This document shows, in pieces, positions 46,372 to 58,624 of a DNA stretch of 64,000 nt (positions are counted from its first letter, which is position 1; every line of letters starts with the position of its first letter). A program made the translations under genes and the position numbers. Source of the stretch: Chamaelirium japonicum (taxonomy: Eukaryota; Streptophyta; Magnoliopsida; Liliales; Melanthiaceae). The notes under the pieces are model-generated. The model was not told the origin of the DNA, made no database searches, and saw only the letters and a list, made by a program, of their open reading frames with translations. Location of the stretch: the NCBI GenBank assembly GCA_947650365.1, contig OX393553.1, positions 35,466,353-35,530,352 of the forward strand. The letters are read 5' to 3'.

Positions 46372-46628
46372 TCACGGTGGGTCAACCACTGAGAGTTTGC
46401 GAATAAGAACAAAAAACGAGGAGATGAATAAGACTTTATGAATAAGTCAGCAATCTGTTCCGTTGAAGAGACATAAAGTAGAGAGATGGTCCCAGCCTCA
46501 TACTGCTCTCTGAAGAAGTAGCAATCTAGCTCAATGTGCTTGGTCCGCTCATGAAATACCGGATTGCTGACAATCTGAATAGCACTCTTGTTGTCACAAT
46601 GGAGTGGTGGGTCCAAAGGTATCAATAC
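46372..46628 (-). pseudogene. Copia-2 RNase H end
   Basis: The minus-strand frame shows PLHCDNKSAIQIVSNPVFHE, RTKHIELDCYFFREQ and VSSTEQIADLFIKS, the C-terminal part of copia RNase H. It continues at 53760 on the other side of CACTA-3. Confidence 0.93.
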
Positions 46629-46631
46629 CAA

Positions 46632-47160
46632 CACTACAAGAAAAAACATATTCTGCGACATATCAAAGCATCGCCAAAAGTGATCATATTCATCGCGAAA
46701 TATTTTTCGCGACGCTTCAAATTGCGTCGCGAAGACGTCGCCTATTCCCCGTCTGGGAATACTTTCGGCGACGCAATCAAAATGTGTCGCCGGAAGCATT
46801 ACTAACCGCGACGCAATAAACGTCGCCAATTGAAATAAAACACGTCACTGAAATGACCTTCCACGTCGCAAAAACAACTAACTTATAGAACATTTAGCGA
46901 CGCACCGTACGCATCGCCGAAAGTAAAAATATTTGGCGACGTATATAATAGCGTCGCCAATAACTTCTAGCGAACAAATAATAGCGTCGTAGAATACATA
47001 CTTTGGCATCGTATAATGTATATATTTAGCGACTTAATAATTGCATCGTCGAATTTATCCATTGAGCCACATGTATACATTAGGCGATGTAGTTATCGCG
47101 CCGTAGAATATACTCATTAAGTGACGTAATGTATTACATGTGTCACCAAAAATCAAATTT
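46632..47160. repeat. CACTA-3 left subterminal repeats
   Basis: Many copies of 'gcgacg', 'gcgtcgcc' and 'atttagcgacg', becoming more diverged inward. They match the right end at 52600-53756. Confidence 0.85.
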
Positions 47161-47748
47161 ATATTATTATTTGGTTAAATATTAAATTTTTTTTCATGAA
47201 ATCTTTATATGCATGCATTCGTCTATACACAATTCATTGAAACTAAAAACACACAAGTATTTATTTAAACTCAATTAAAGTCAAATAAAAAAACTAAATT
47301 ATTTTTCTAAGTACAAATGTTTATCCATACTCATTTCTATTAAGGATCAGTACATAAGATCAACATTCATAACATCAACTGAAGGACTACAAAAAATTGT
47401 TTTTGAAGATGATGCCGCATCTTTTTTGAAATGCCAAATAAAATGATAGATACTGATGACTAATATAATCCGTTCGTAGGCCAATGTAGTCAATCGTCCA
47501 TCTGTATAAAAAAAAAGAAAGAATAACAATTAGTTTTCCATGAAGTAGTTAAGTTATTTTCTAATGATAAGAATTGACTTAAAGAATTACATTATATTAG
47601 AAATTAATGTATTATGTGCTAGATACTAACCAACAAGCTTCTCTGTCCCCTTGCCTTTGGTTAGCCCCCGTCTACGCCTCGTGCTCGGAGCTGAGGCTGC
47701 AAAGAACACAATGATGTTTGAGTTAGTATGCATAACACAGTAAAGTAA
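47161..47748. other. CACTA-3 inner left DNA, no assignable gene
   Basis: AT-rich. The stretch near 47630-47710 is GC-richer and may be a degenerate Transposase_24 exon on the minus strand. That assignment is weak. Confidence 0.3.
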
Positions 47749-48489
47749 TGGTTTGAGTACGACATTTCATTTGTGGAATAATATATTTCCTTCACCATAT
47801 CGCTTGTGGAAACTAAGCCCAAGAAAGAGTTCTTGCAAAAAAAAAAGCGCAAGAAAGAGCGTCAAAATGTTTTCACTTGCAACTTCCAAAAGTGGATCCA
47901 ACTAATTTAGTGGGTTTAACACAGTTATTGGAATTTATTTTGCAAATAGAGTTAGCGACAAACACACGAGTTTATTTTAGAGTAGACTATTTCCGTATCA
48001 AATTATTTAAGGATTGTTATAAACTTTATGGCTTGTTAATTCTATTTTAGTTGCTTGGATGGCGTCATGCCACCTACAGATTTCCACCTCATAACAAGAA
48101 TTGTGAGAGCTATGTTCATAAAGTGAAGTGATTTTAGCAAACCCAACCCATCACCATGGATCTTTCTCAATACCAACCTTGCGAGTTTGGAGTGAACATC
48201 TTCTGACTTTCTACAGCCAACAAAAAGAGCACAAAAGTCATTCGAGTCCAGGGCCATATCATCCTTAATTTCCTTTACCAAACATCAAGCTAAACCAACC
48301 GAATGTGAGCCTTAAGTGACTTCCTAGGAGTGTGCTTCCTGCTGAAATGGAAAAAAGATTACTTCTTCGACTATGGCTAACACCATAGAAGACTAACTAG
48401 ATATTTGCTATGCGAATGGCCCTAAAGCGCTTTTCCTAACCTTGATCTAAGTCTTACTTTATTACACCCATAACTATAGATGATTCTCC
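47749..48489. repeat. CACTA-3 direct repeat, copy 1 (741 bp)
   Basis: Closely matches 50391-51101. It has a roughly 33-bp segment after 'aggattgttataa' (48013-48055) that copy 2 lacks. A minus-strand frame (48042-48281) contains VKEIKDDMALDSN and CRKSEDVHS and is kept open in copy 2 as well. I do not recognise the protein. Confidence 0.9.
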
Positions 48490-50390
48490 TTTTTTTTAGT
48501 TGGACCCCGTATTGATTCGATGTGTTTACTTTTTATTAATTTTTCCTTTCTTTTCCACCGCATGCAAAGTAGCGCGTGGCACAGGACGTTACTTGTTTCA
48601 AGCTACTCCAACATCAAATGTTAGCAACATCCCGACGTTGCACTTGATCACAGAAGTCCCATTTTGATTATTACCTACATATTAAAGTTGAAAACTCTAA
48701 GATAAATTGTACTCAGTTGAACGTCATAAAGTCATCTAGTTTTTATAGGATTGCAACCATATATAAATTGTTGAATATTGATGTAATGTGTGATTTTGAA
48801 GTTCTCTACCATTGATGTTAAATCGTGTTTAAAAGTGCTCCAAGTGTTGTTGGCATCTTTAATAAAGAGAACACATGTAATTTGAAGCCTTTTTAGATGA
48901 TAATCTGTCACTCAAGGGATATATCATCCATAGAAGAGCAGGATATCGAAAATTCAGTATAACTATGAAGTGTTTCTTTTTAATATTTTCTCTATTAATA
49001 TCTTTAAGCTAATACCACAATGAAGCTCACTGTTCGATGTCTTGAGTCTAATAAAACATGGATTTTTTTCCTTTTACTGTCTCTTTTTAGTTAGCATTAG
49101 TACTTATTGACATCAGCAATTGTTGCACGTGCCACCTGACTGGTAGAATAAAAAGCAAAAGAAATCTAAGAACCATCCTAAACTCTACAACTTCATCAGG
49201 AATCTTTCATTAATTGAGATGTTATTCTGATCTCATTTAGGAATCCTAGTTTGAGTAGAAATGCTAATCCATCATGAAATCCTATGTTGATTAGGTGTCC
49301 TCATTCATCAAAGAACCTTATTTTAAGGAGGACTTCTATTTTGAGTAGGAATCCTATTCTAACTAGGATCCTTTTTGAAATAAGTACACTATACAGCTTA
49401 GGAATCGTAATTGAAGTAGGAATCCTAAGCAATTTAGGAAACCTCTTCATCTTTCTTAATTCTTCCACCTAATGGGACTGCATCAACTTGCATAATTTGA
49501 ATTGTGAGATCCAGAAAGCCAAAAAGCAACATAGATAATGGTGTCTAGTGGTGCTGTTAGAAAGTGTCTAGATATCATAGACATTCTGCTTTCAGAATGC
49601 TTCGGAAACTACCTGTAACCATACAAATACAATGGTGTATTTTTGATGGCACAAAAAGTGAAATAGAAAATTGAAATTCACTCATTAGTGAAAACAGATC
49701 TCACTGAGAAACAAAACATGCCGAATCATCATAATGTCTAGACAGTGCCAACTAGTATTCGATATAACAAACTAGCGTTTGCAGTTAATGTAAAACGAAC
49801 TTACAATGAGGCTGAATATAAAAGTTGTTGATAGCAGCTCAAAACCTTTGTCTACTATGACCTGCCACCATAGTTAATTGATACAATTTTCTATTAGCTC
49901 GTTTTCAACAACCAAATGCTGATTCTAACTACAAAATGACTTCAAATAAAGATCAAGATGTCTCTAGATATAGACTTGTACAAATAAATTCTTCACTGCA
50001 GAACCATCAACAAATATAAGGCCTTGTGTGCAACTGAAAATTGACTACTGTTGATAACTTTGCTATCTTGCAAGGAACCACAATACTTGATATTCGTGTG
50101 CACAACTGAATCATGAAACTAACATATATGCTTGTTGCAGTTAACAGTGACAAAATAGAGCACTATGAAAATTAGAGAATCAGGTGTGCCATTAAAAAAC
50201 TACTATTATTGTTTCAATTAATTTGCAATTAACAGTGACAAAATTGAGAACTAGTAAAAATAGAGAACCATGTGTTGACAAAACAATCAATCTCATACAG
50301 CACTAAGAATTTGTCCGTGGCAAAAGAGGTCAATTTCTTGTGGTGACACGGTGTATGATTTGCTCAGAATTGGAAAACCAATATCAGTAG
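48490..50390. other. CACTA-3 spacer between direct repeats
   Basis: AT-rich, intron-like DNA. Short 'aggaatcct' words recur at 49240-49450. No gene or known repeat could be supported. Confidence 0.4.
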
Positions 50391-51101
50391 TGGTTTGAGT
50401 GACATTTCATTTGTGGAATAATATATTTCCTTCACCATAGTGCTTGTGGAAACTAAGCCCAAGAAAGAAATCTTGCAAAGAAAAAAAAGCACAAGAAAGA
50501 GCGACAAAATGTAGTTCACTTGCAACTTCCAAAAGTGAATCCAGCTAATTTAGTGGGTTTAACACAGTCATTGGAATTTATTTTGCAAATAGAGTTAGCG
50601 ACAAACACACGAGTTTATTTTAGAGTAGACTATTTCCTTATCAAATTATTTAAGGATTGTTATAAGCTTGGATGGCGTCATGTCACCTACAGATTACCAC
50701 CTCATAACAAGAATTGTGAGAGCTATGTTCATAAAGTGAAGTGATTTCAGCAAACCCAACCCATCGCCATGGATCTTTCTCAATACCAACCTTGCTAGTC
50801 TGGAGTGAACATCTTCTGACTTTCTACAGCCAACAAAAAGAGCACAAAAGCCATTCGAGTCTAGGGCCATATCATCCTTAATTTCCTTTACCAAACATCA
50901 AGCTAAGCCAACCGAATGTGAGCCTTAAGTGACTTCCTAGGAGTGTGCATCCTGCTGAAATGGAAAAAAGATTACTTCTTCGACTATGGCTAACACCATA
51001 GAAGACTAACTAAATATTTGCTATGCAAATGGCCCTAAAGCGCTTCTCCTACCCTTGATCTAAGTCTTACTTTATTACACCCATCACTACAGATGATTCT
51101 C
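50391..51101. repeat. CACTA-3 direct repeat, copy 2 (711 bp)
   Basis: Second copy of 47749-48489. Loss of the short segment makes a longer plus-strand frame (50520-50744, starting MQLPKVNPANLVGLTQ). The opposite frame at 50694-50894 is the same unrecognised protein as in copy 1, with two amino-acid changes. Confidence 0.9.
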
Positions 51102-51360
51102 ACCATGTCGTCGATTATCACACCATTGAACTCGTGTTATATATAGGTGAGGTTAATGCCTAAAGAAATATGCTTTGCATTTCCACTGTTTTCCCAAGTG
51201 ATCAGTTCCCTAAAAAATTTGAAGTGTTTCAACCATCAAAAAGAAAACTACATGTAAACTCACACACCTATCTATAGAGGTAGAAGCAATTTCTGAAGAA
51301 TTAAATAAATGGTATGTGGCTTTGTATGTGATCATTCGAATGAAATATGAGGATTAGCTC

Positions 51361-52200
<840 letters not shown>

Positions 52201-52599
52201 AGGATTTAGGTTTTTAATTTTCTTAATCTTATTTTATTTTATTTTTTATCTCTTATTGTGGTTGGCTCAACTCGCACTCGGACCCACATTGCGTTGAGAC
52301 ATATTGGCATGTGCACCTCTGCAAGTCCAACAGACCCGCTACCAATACTTTAAATATAAATTAATATACATAAACGATAGTATATTTGCGATGAATCATA
52401 GTCCACACATTCAAGTTTCGATGGCCAAGTTGTCGAAAAAATATATAACAGGTTATATTTAGCCACCGATAAAGCCCAGATCTGTTGTAGTGAACTAATC
52501 ATTTCTAGACCCTAAACTCGTACCAGACCCGTATAAAAATGGGTTGACCGGTACTTGACCCAATAAGACGGTTGTGGGGTTTTAAATTCTTGCATTCTC

Positions 52600-53660
52600 C
52601 TAACAATTCTGCGACGTACGAAAAATATCGCTATAAAAAATTGAGAATCTGCGCTGTCATAAACAATGTTTCCAAAAACAAGAAATTTTGTGACGCATAA
52701 CTATGTCGCCGATTGCAACTAGCAGCATACTTAGTCTCGTCACCAAAACTATTAATTTTCCGCGACTAAATTTCTTTCGTCGTGAAAAATAAATAATTTA
52801 GCGACATCTTATTGTGTCGCCAAATGCCATTTATCGTCGCCAAAAATGTCCCCTTATAGGCGCGGAATTTTTATTTTACGGAACGATTCTGCGACGCACG
52901 TACAACGTCGCTATAAAAAATTAAGAATCTGCGATGTCATAAACAGGAATTTCACGACGCACAACTACGTCACCAATTGCAACTAGCAGCGCACTTAGTC
53001 TCGTCGCCAAAATTTTTAATTTTTTGCGACATAATTTATTTCGTCGCTAAACATAAATAATTTAGCGACGTCTAACTCCGTCGCCAAATAGCCATTTATC
53101 TTTGTCAAAAAACGTTATCCTTCTAGGCACGAACTCAACTATGCTAGCAAATTTTTAGCGGAATGATTTTGCGACGAAAATGTAACTTTCGACGACGGAA
53201 AAGGATCTGCGTCGTCATAAACAATGTTTCCAAAAACAAGGAATTTTGCGATGCATAACTATGTCGCCGATTGCAACTAGCAGCATACTTAGTCTCGTCG
53301 CCAAAACTTTTAATTTTTCACGACTAAATTTATTTCGTCGCAAAAAGTAAATAATTTAGCGACATCTTATTGTGTCGCCAAATAGCCATTTATCGTCGCC
53401 AAAAAAATCCCCTTATAGGCACGAAAATTTTATTTTACGGAACGATTCTGCGACGCATGTACAACGTCGTTATAAAAAATTAAGAATTTGCGCCAAAATT
53501 TTTAATTTTCCACGGCATAATTTATTTCGTCGCTAAACATAAATAATTTAGCGACGTCTAACTGCGTCGCCAAATAGTCATTTATCGTCGCCAAAAAACG
53601 TTATCCTCCTAGGCGCAAACTCAACTATGCTAGCAAACCTTTAGCGACACGATTTTGCGA
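52600..53660. repeat. About 280-bp subterminal tandem repeat of CACTA-3, nearly four units
   Basis: Successive units have the word 'gcgacg' after 'attct/atttt' at 52611, 52891, 53171 and 53450, a period of 279-280 bp. Each unit contains the same order of GCGACG-type motifs, 'gattgcaactagcag' and 'taaataatttagcgac'. The last unit is shortened. Confidence 0.92.
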
Positions 53661-53759
53661 TGAATAGGACATTGCGTCGCGAAAAGGTAACTTTCGGCGA
53701 CGAAAAATGATCTACGTCACAGAAAAGCGTCGCTAAAGATGCAATTTCTTGTAGTGCAA

Positions 53760-54990
53760 TATCTCGAAGGAGGCGGCGGAGATGAACGATCTCCTTAGTA
53801 GTGTGGCCATGGCACGAAACTCGGCCTTAGTACTGGAGAGAGAAACCACCTTCCGCTTCTTACTCTTCCAGGAGATAAGAGAGTCACCAAGAAACAGGCA
53901 ATAACCAGTAGTCGAGCGGCGAGTAGTTGGGTCCCCTACCCAGTCGGCATCAGAGTATGCACGAAGAGCCAAAGAGTAGGATGACGAGAAGAAGAGCGAC
54001 CGAGTGATAGTACCACGAAGGTACCTAAGAGTCCGAAGAAGAGCATCGTAGTGAATAGAGTAAAGGGCATCCATAAACTGACTGAGAACACTGACTGCAT
54101 GAGCAATATCCGGTCTGATGATGCAGAGATAAACTAGCTGACCAACTATCTTGCGATACCTGGTAGGATCCGAGAGGGGCTCACCATCGGCGGGGCGGAG
54201 TTTCACATGAAGCTCAAGAGGAGTGTCAACTATACAACAATCAGAGAGTGCAGCCCGAGCAAAAATGTCAGTTGTATACTTCTGCTGAGAAAGCTGAATC
54301 CCCCTAGTGCTCCTAGCAACCTCTAGACTAAGAAAATAACGCAGAGGACCAAGATCCTTCATCTGAAATTGGCTCTGAAGATGCTCTTGAAGGGAGGCTA
54401 TGGCTCGGGTGTCATTACCTGTAAGAATCATGTCATCGACATAAAAAAGGATGATGGCGCGGCCCTGGGGAGAAGTCCGTACAAACATCGAATGATCTTG
54501 AAAGCTCTCCACAAAGCCGATTTCAGTAACTGCCTGACAAAAATGCTCAAACCAGGCATAAGAAGTCTGTTTGAGGCCATATATAGCTCGACGAAGACGA
54601 CAGACATGCTGAGAAGGTGTGTTAAGGCCCGGAGGAGGCTGCATATAAACAACCTCGAAGAGATCACCATGAAGAAAAGTATTCTTCACATCCATCTGTG
54701 ACAGGGGCCAACCTCTAGCTACAGCAACAGCGAGAAGAGTCCGAATGGTGGTCATCTGAGCTACTGGAGCAAATGTCTCATCATAATCAATCCCATACTC
54801 CTGAGTGAAACCTCGAGCAACGAGACGGGATTTATACCGATCAATAGAGCTATCTGGGTGATGCTTGATCTTGAAGACCCATTTGCAGCTGATGGGCTTA
54901 ACACCAGGAGGCAGAGGTACAACCTTCCATGTCTAAGTCTGTGCAAAGGCCTAAAACTCCTCAGTCATAACCTGCTGCCACTCAGGGTAC
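53760..54990 (-). pseudogene. Copia-2 reverse transcriptase and RNase H start
   Basis: The minus-strand frame at 53760-54755 shows QMDVKNTFLHGDL, then the YVDD catalytic box (54432-54443), MKDLGPLRYFLSLEVA, GQLVYL and SDADWVGDPTTRRSTTG and SSTKAEFRAMA. Near 53803 a small insertion shifts the frame before TTKEIVHLRRLL. CACTA-3 cuts the frame at 53759. Upstream, 54760-54990 encodes the RT start (CKWVFKIK, RLVARGF) with a stop or shift. Confidence 0.93.
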
Positions 54991-55445
54991 TACAATGCCT
55001 CTTTATAAGACCTGGGCGCTCTATCTGTGTGAAGGGCAGTAAGGTAGGTAACAAACTGAGGCGAGTAGGAAGTGACAGCTGCAAAACCAAAGCGATCAGG
55101 GGAGTAGCCAAAGTGGTCGGGAGGGCGACGCTCGCGTTGAGGGTAGCGAGGAGGACTATGAGGATCCACATCCGATAGAGGTAAGCTGCTCGAAGTGGAC
55201 AGAGTACCAGAGGAGTCACTGACAGATGAATGCGTGACAGGTAGCGTGTCAGATGGATAAGAAATAGGCAAAGGAGACGAGGGATCCAAAGGAGAGGAAG
55301 GACGTAAACGTGTAGAAGGGACGACTACGGGAGTATGAGGTAAAGACTCAAGAGCAGGGGCAGGAGGAGGAGCGGTGAAAGAAGGAGAGGGTGAGATAGG
55401 AGGCATGGTGGAGGAAGTAGGAGGAACCTCAAGAAAAGTGAGATC

Positions 55446-56196
55446 CTAGAACGCAGGAGAGTAGTAAGGAACATGTTCAACAAAAGTGACATATCGAGAG
55501 ATGCGAAGACGACGAGCTAGGGGGTCATAGCAATGATACCCCTTGTGTTCAGAACTGAGTCCCAAGAGTACACACTTAGTGGACCTAGCCGACAGTTTGT
55601 TACGCTCATGAGAAGGAAGGAGAACAAAACAGGTGCATCCAAAAGTACGCATCATGCTGTAATCAGGAAGGGTGCCCAAAAGATGCTCGTGAGGCGAAAC
55701 ACCCACAAGGACAGAGAAATGGGTGATGTTAATAAGGTTGACAGAGGTCAAAATAGCCTCCGTGAACACACGATGAGATAAGCTGAGCATGAGCTGTCTC
55801 AAGAATATGACGATGTTTTCGTTCTGCAACACCATTCTGCTCATGAGTATGAGGCCATGATTATTGGAAGAGAGTCCCATGGGACTGAAGGACAGAACGC
55901 ATAGTAGAAGAAAGATATTCACGGGCATAATCGGACCTAAAAGATTTAATACGAGTATGAAATTGATTATGAACCATGGCGGTGAAGGTCTGATAGACGT
56001 CGGGAATGTCATAACGCTGACGAAGGAGATACACCCATGTGAACCGAGAATAATCATCAATAAAACTAACATAGTAAAAATAGCCATTCATAGAAGAAAA
56101 AGGAGCAGGACCCCAAATATCTGAGTGCACCAGATCAAAAGGACTATAAGACTGTGACAAACTAGTAGAAAAGGGGCTAGCAGAATACTTAGCCAA
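55446..56196 (-). pseudogene. Copia-2 integrase core
   Basis: Catalytic acidic residues are visible in order: FDLVHSDIWGP, then IKSFRSDYAREYLS, then HEQNGVAERKHRH (Glu). KCVLLGLSSEHKGYHCYDP follows. A TAA at 55861-55863 stands where the family has Gln (FQ-Q-S), and the next part is in another frame. The region 54991-55445 is the Ser/Pro-rich linker. Confidence 0.92.
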
Positions 56197-57809
56197 CTAA
56201 CATCCCGTGCAAAAAGAAAGATGAGAGAAGAAACCACGGTCTAAAGCACCTGAGCGGAAAAGACTTTTAAGCCGAGGTTTAGACACATGACCTAGCCTCC
56301 TGTGCCATAGGTCAGCATCAGAAGATTGAAACAACACTATAGACGATCGAAGGAGAGGCATGAGGTAAATGAAGATACTCCAGGTGATATAGGCTATCGA
56401 CCCTACGAGCAGTACCAATCCTCTGTCCCAAGCGTGGATCCTGCATAACACAAAAAGAGGAAGAGAAAGTAATTGTCAAGCCGGAATCACAAAGACTGCT
56501 AATAGAAATCAAGTTCATGCGAAGCTGAGGAGCATGTAAAATAAAAGGTAAAGAGAGAAAGCTAGAAGAGATAGACCCAATCTGTGATATGGCTAGAAGA
56601 GAGCCATCCGCAGTGTGGATCGAAGGAATGCGGTGGGTGGGAGAACATGCTATAAGAATAGAGTGGTCAGGGTGTCATACGGTGAGAGGCCCCAGAGTCC
56701 ATAATCCAAGGTGCAGAGGTACCCAAGATGGCAGAGAAGGTAGAGAGACCGAAGGAGCCTGAAGGACCAGGAGTAGGCTGCAGAAGGAGCTGCTCAAGGC
56801 GCATCTCTAGATGCTGAAGGCGATCCGTCGTAGTAGCGGCAGTAGAGATAGAGCTAGGACCAGGAGTGGTGGCTGCAGCAACAGGAGCAATGGATCGACC
56901 ATGGTTAGAAGGCCCAGCACGCTTCTCAGGGTGAAGTTGCCAACAAGAGTCAACTGTATCCTTGGCTTGCCACAGTGGGTGCACCGTCGAGTGTTAGGCA
57001 TGCCACCAGGTATGCCAGGTGAACGGGAGGGACCACGAGAGAATGTAGGGGCCGAGGGTCTCGGAGGTGGAGCAGCAGTGAGAACACCCTCAAAACTGGA
57101 GGGAATAGAGGTCCGACGAGCGATAACGGCACGAAGACGAGTCTCCTTGGCAATAAGCTCAGCAACTGCAGCATCGAGACGAGGAAGAGGATCCCTATGG
57201 ATCAACTATCCCGCAAGAGGAGAGAACTCATGGCGAAGAGCCATCAGAAACTGGTAGAGATGTCGTCTCTCCCAAAAGAACTGCAACTCACGCCAGGAGG
57301 CACTGACCCGGGACACCTTTTAGCAGAGGGGGCTCTAAGGCTTGGAGCTCACGCCAGTAACTGCGCATAAGGCTATGAAACTGTTGAATGGTCTACTCCT
57401 CCTGCTGAGCAGACTGGGCCTGAGAGAGGAGCTGATACTCGCGGGCCTCGCTTTGCTCCACAAAGCAGTCAGTAAGGTGGGCCCAGAGCTCTGCTGCTGT
57501 AGAGAATGTGACAAGATCGGCACGGAGAGAGCGATCAACTGATCCAATTAGAAAAGCGCGAACTCGTCGGTCACGAGCATGCCAAGAGTCAGAAGCCACA
57601 GAGTCTATAGGAGCAGGAGTAGATCCATCAAGGTGCCCGTATAAGGAACGTCCATTCAGAATGCTCCGAACTGTAGCTGACCATGCAGACCAATCTGTGA
57701 TTGTTACAAGAGGAAAGTCCATAGAGACTGTTAGAAAATTCCTCGTCTGTTCGATAGGTGTCGCTGAAAATGAAATAGATGACACTTCGGACGGAGCAGA
57801 TGACGTCAT
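56197..57809 (-). pseudogene. Copia-2 gag, protease and pre-integrase
   Basis: Gag starts MTSSAPSEVSS at 57809 and shows DWSAWSATVRSIL and DRRVRAFLIGSVDRSL. A CCHC zinc knuckle (CTHCGKP..HTVDSC) lies near 56935-56980 and contains a frameshift. The protease site MDSGASHRMTP is at about 56667-56705. The pre-integrase DLWHRRLGHVS motif is near 56290-56320. At least two frameshifts separate the parts. Confidence 0.9.
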
Positions 57810-57849
57810 TGTGGATCAGCATGGACTATATTGCGGAATAGAGCTCCGG

Positions 57850-58240
57850 TACAGGATAGGGATCTGGTGCAGGATAATCACTGGTACGTGATAGTATCCT
57901 GCAGCGGTACGGGATAGATCCTGCGGCGGTACGTGGTAGGCACTGCGGCGGTACGGGATGGGGCACTGTGGCGGTGCGGGATAGTCCGGTGCGGGATAGT
58001 GCTGCGGCGGTACGGGATAGGTCATTACGGCGGTGCGGGATAGTCTTCCGGTACGGGATAGGGTCTGCAGCGGTACGGGATAGAGCGCTGCAGCAGTGCT
58101 GTACGGGATAGGGGCTGTGCGGTGCGGTGTAGGATAGGTTGGCTGTGCGGGATAGGGGGCTATACGGGAGCTCGGGGAGAGAGAGGAAGAGAGAGAGGCT
58201 GTGCGGGATAGGGGGCTGTGCGGGATAGCGGTGCGAGGTT
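57850..58240. repeat. Copia-2 leader repeats, GCGGTACGGGATAG-type
   Basis: At least a dozen copies of 'gcggtacgggatag' or 'gtgcgggatag' lie 15-40 bp apart in the 5' leader, between gag and the primer site. Minus-strand translations give Tyr-Pro-Ala-Pro-Pro runs, probably not translated. Confidence 0.88.
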
Positions 58241-58390
58241 CAGAAGAAAAACAGAGGGAGAGAGAGGCTGGGGTGCGGTGTTCGGCGTGGGGTTTAGAAG
58301 AGAACAGAGGGAGGGAGAGAAACAGGGCGGCGCGGGGTTCAACTCCGGTGCGGGAGCCCGGGGAGAGAGAGAGGAAGAGAGAGAACGTCC

Positions 58391-58403
58391 GGCTTTGATA
58401 CCA
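58391..58403 (-). promoter_or_regulatory. Copia-2 primer binding site (initiator tRNA-Met)
   Basis: The minus strand reads TGGTATCAAAGCC next to the 5' LTR. One base differs from the usual TGGTATCAGAGCC. Confidence 0.88.
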
Positions 58404-58545
58404 TGTGACGGCGGCTAGGGTACGGTTTGGAGAGAAAACGGGTTATCTCATTAGGCACATAGCCAACATATATATATAGATAGTATATGCGTATACCCAT
58501 GGGAAAGCCCCTGGGAATACAGGAAATACAATAAATACATTAACA
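58404..58545 (-). mobile_element. Copia-2 5' LTR, 142 bp
   Basis: Pairs with 46223-46358. Starts TGTGACGGCGG and ends CATTAACA, followed by the target copy caaat. Confidence 0.93.
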
Positions 58546-58624
58546 CAAATCTTGTTTCAGGCACAAAATATGTACCCATGCCTGATGTTTTGGGTCGGAT
58601 TTTTGTAGTCCATTGCCACACCTA

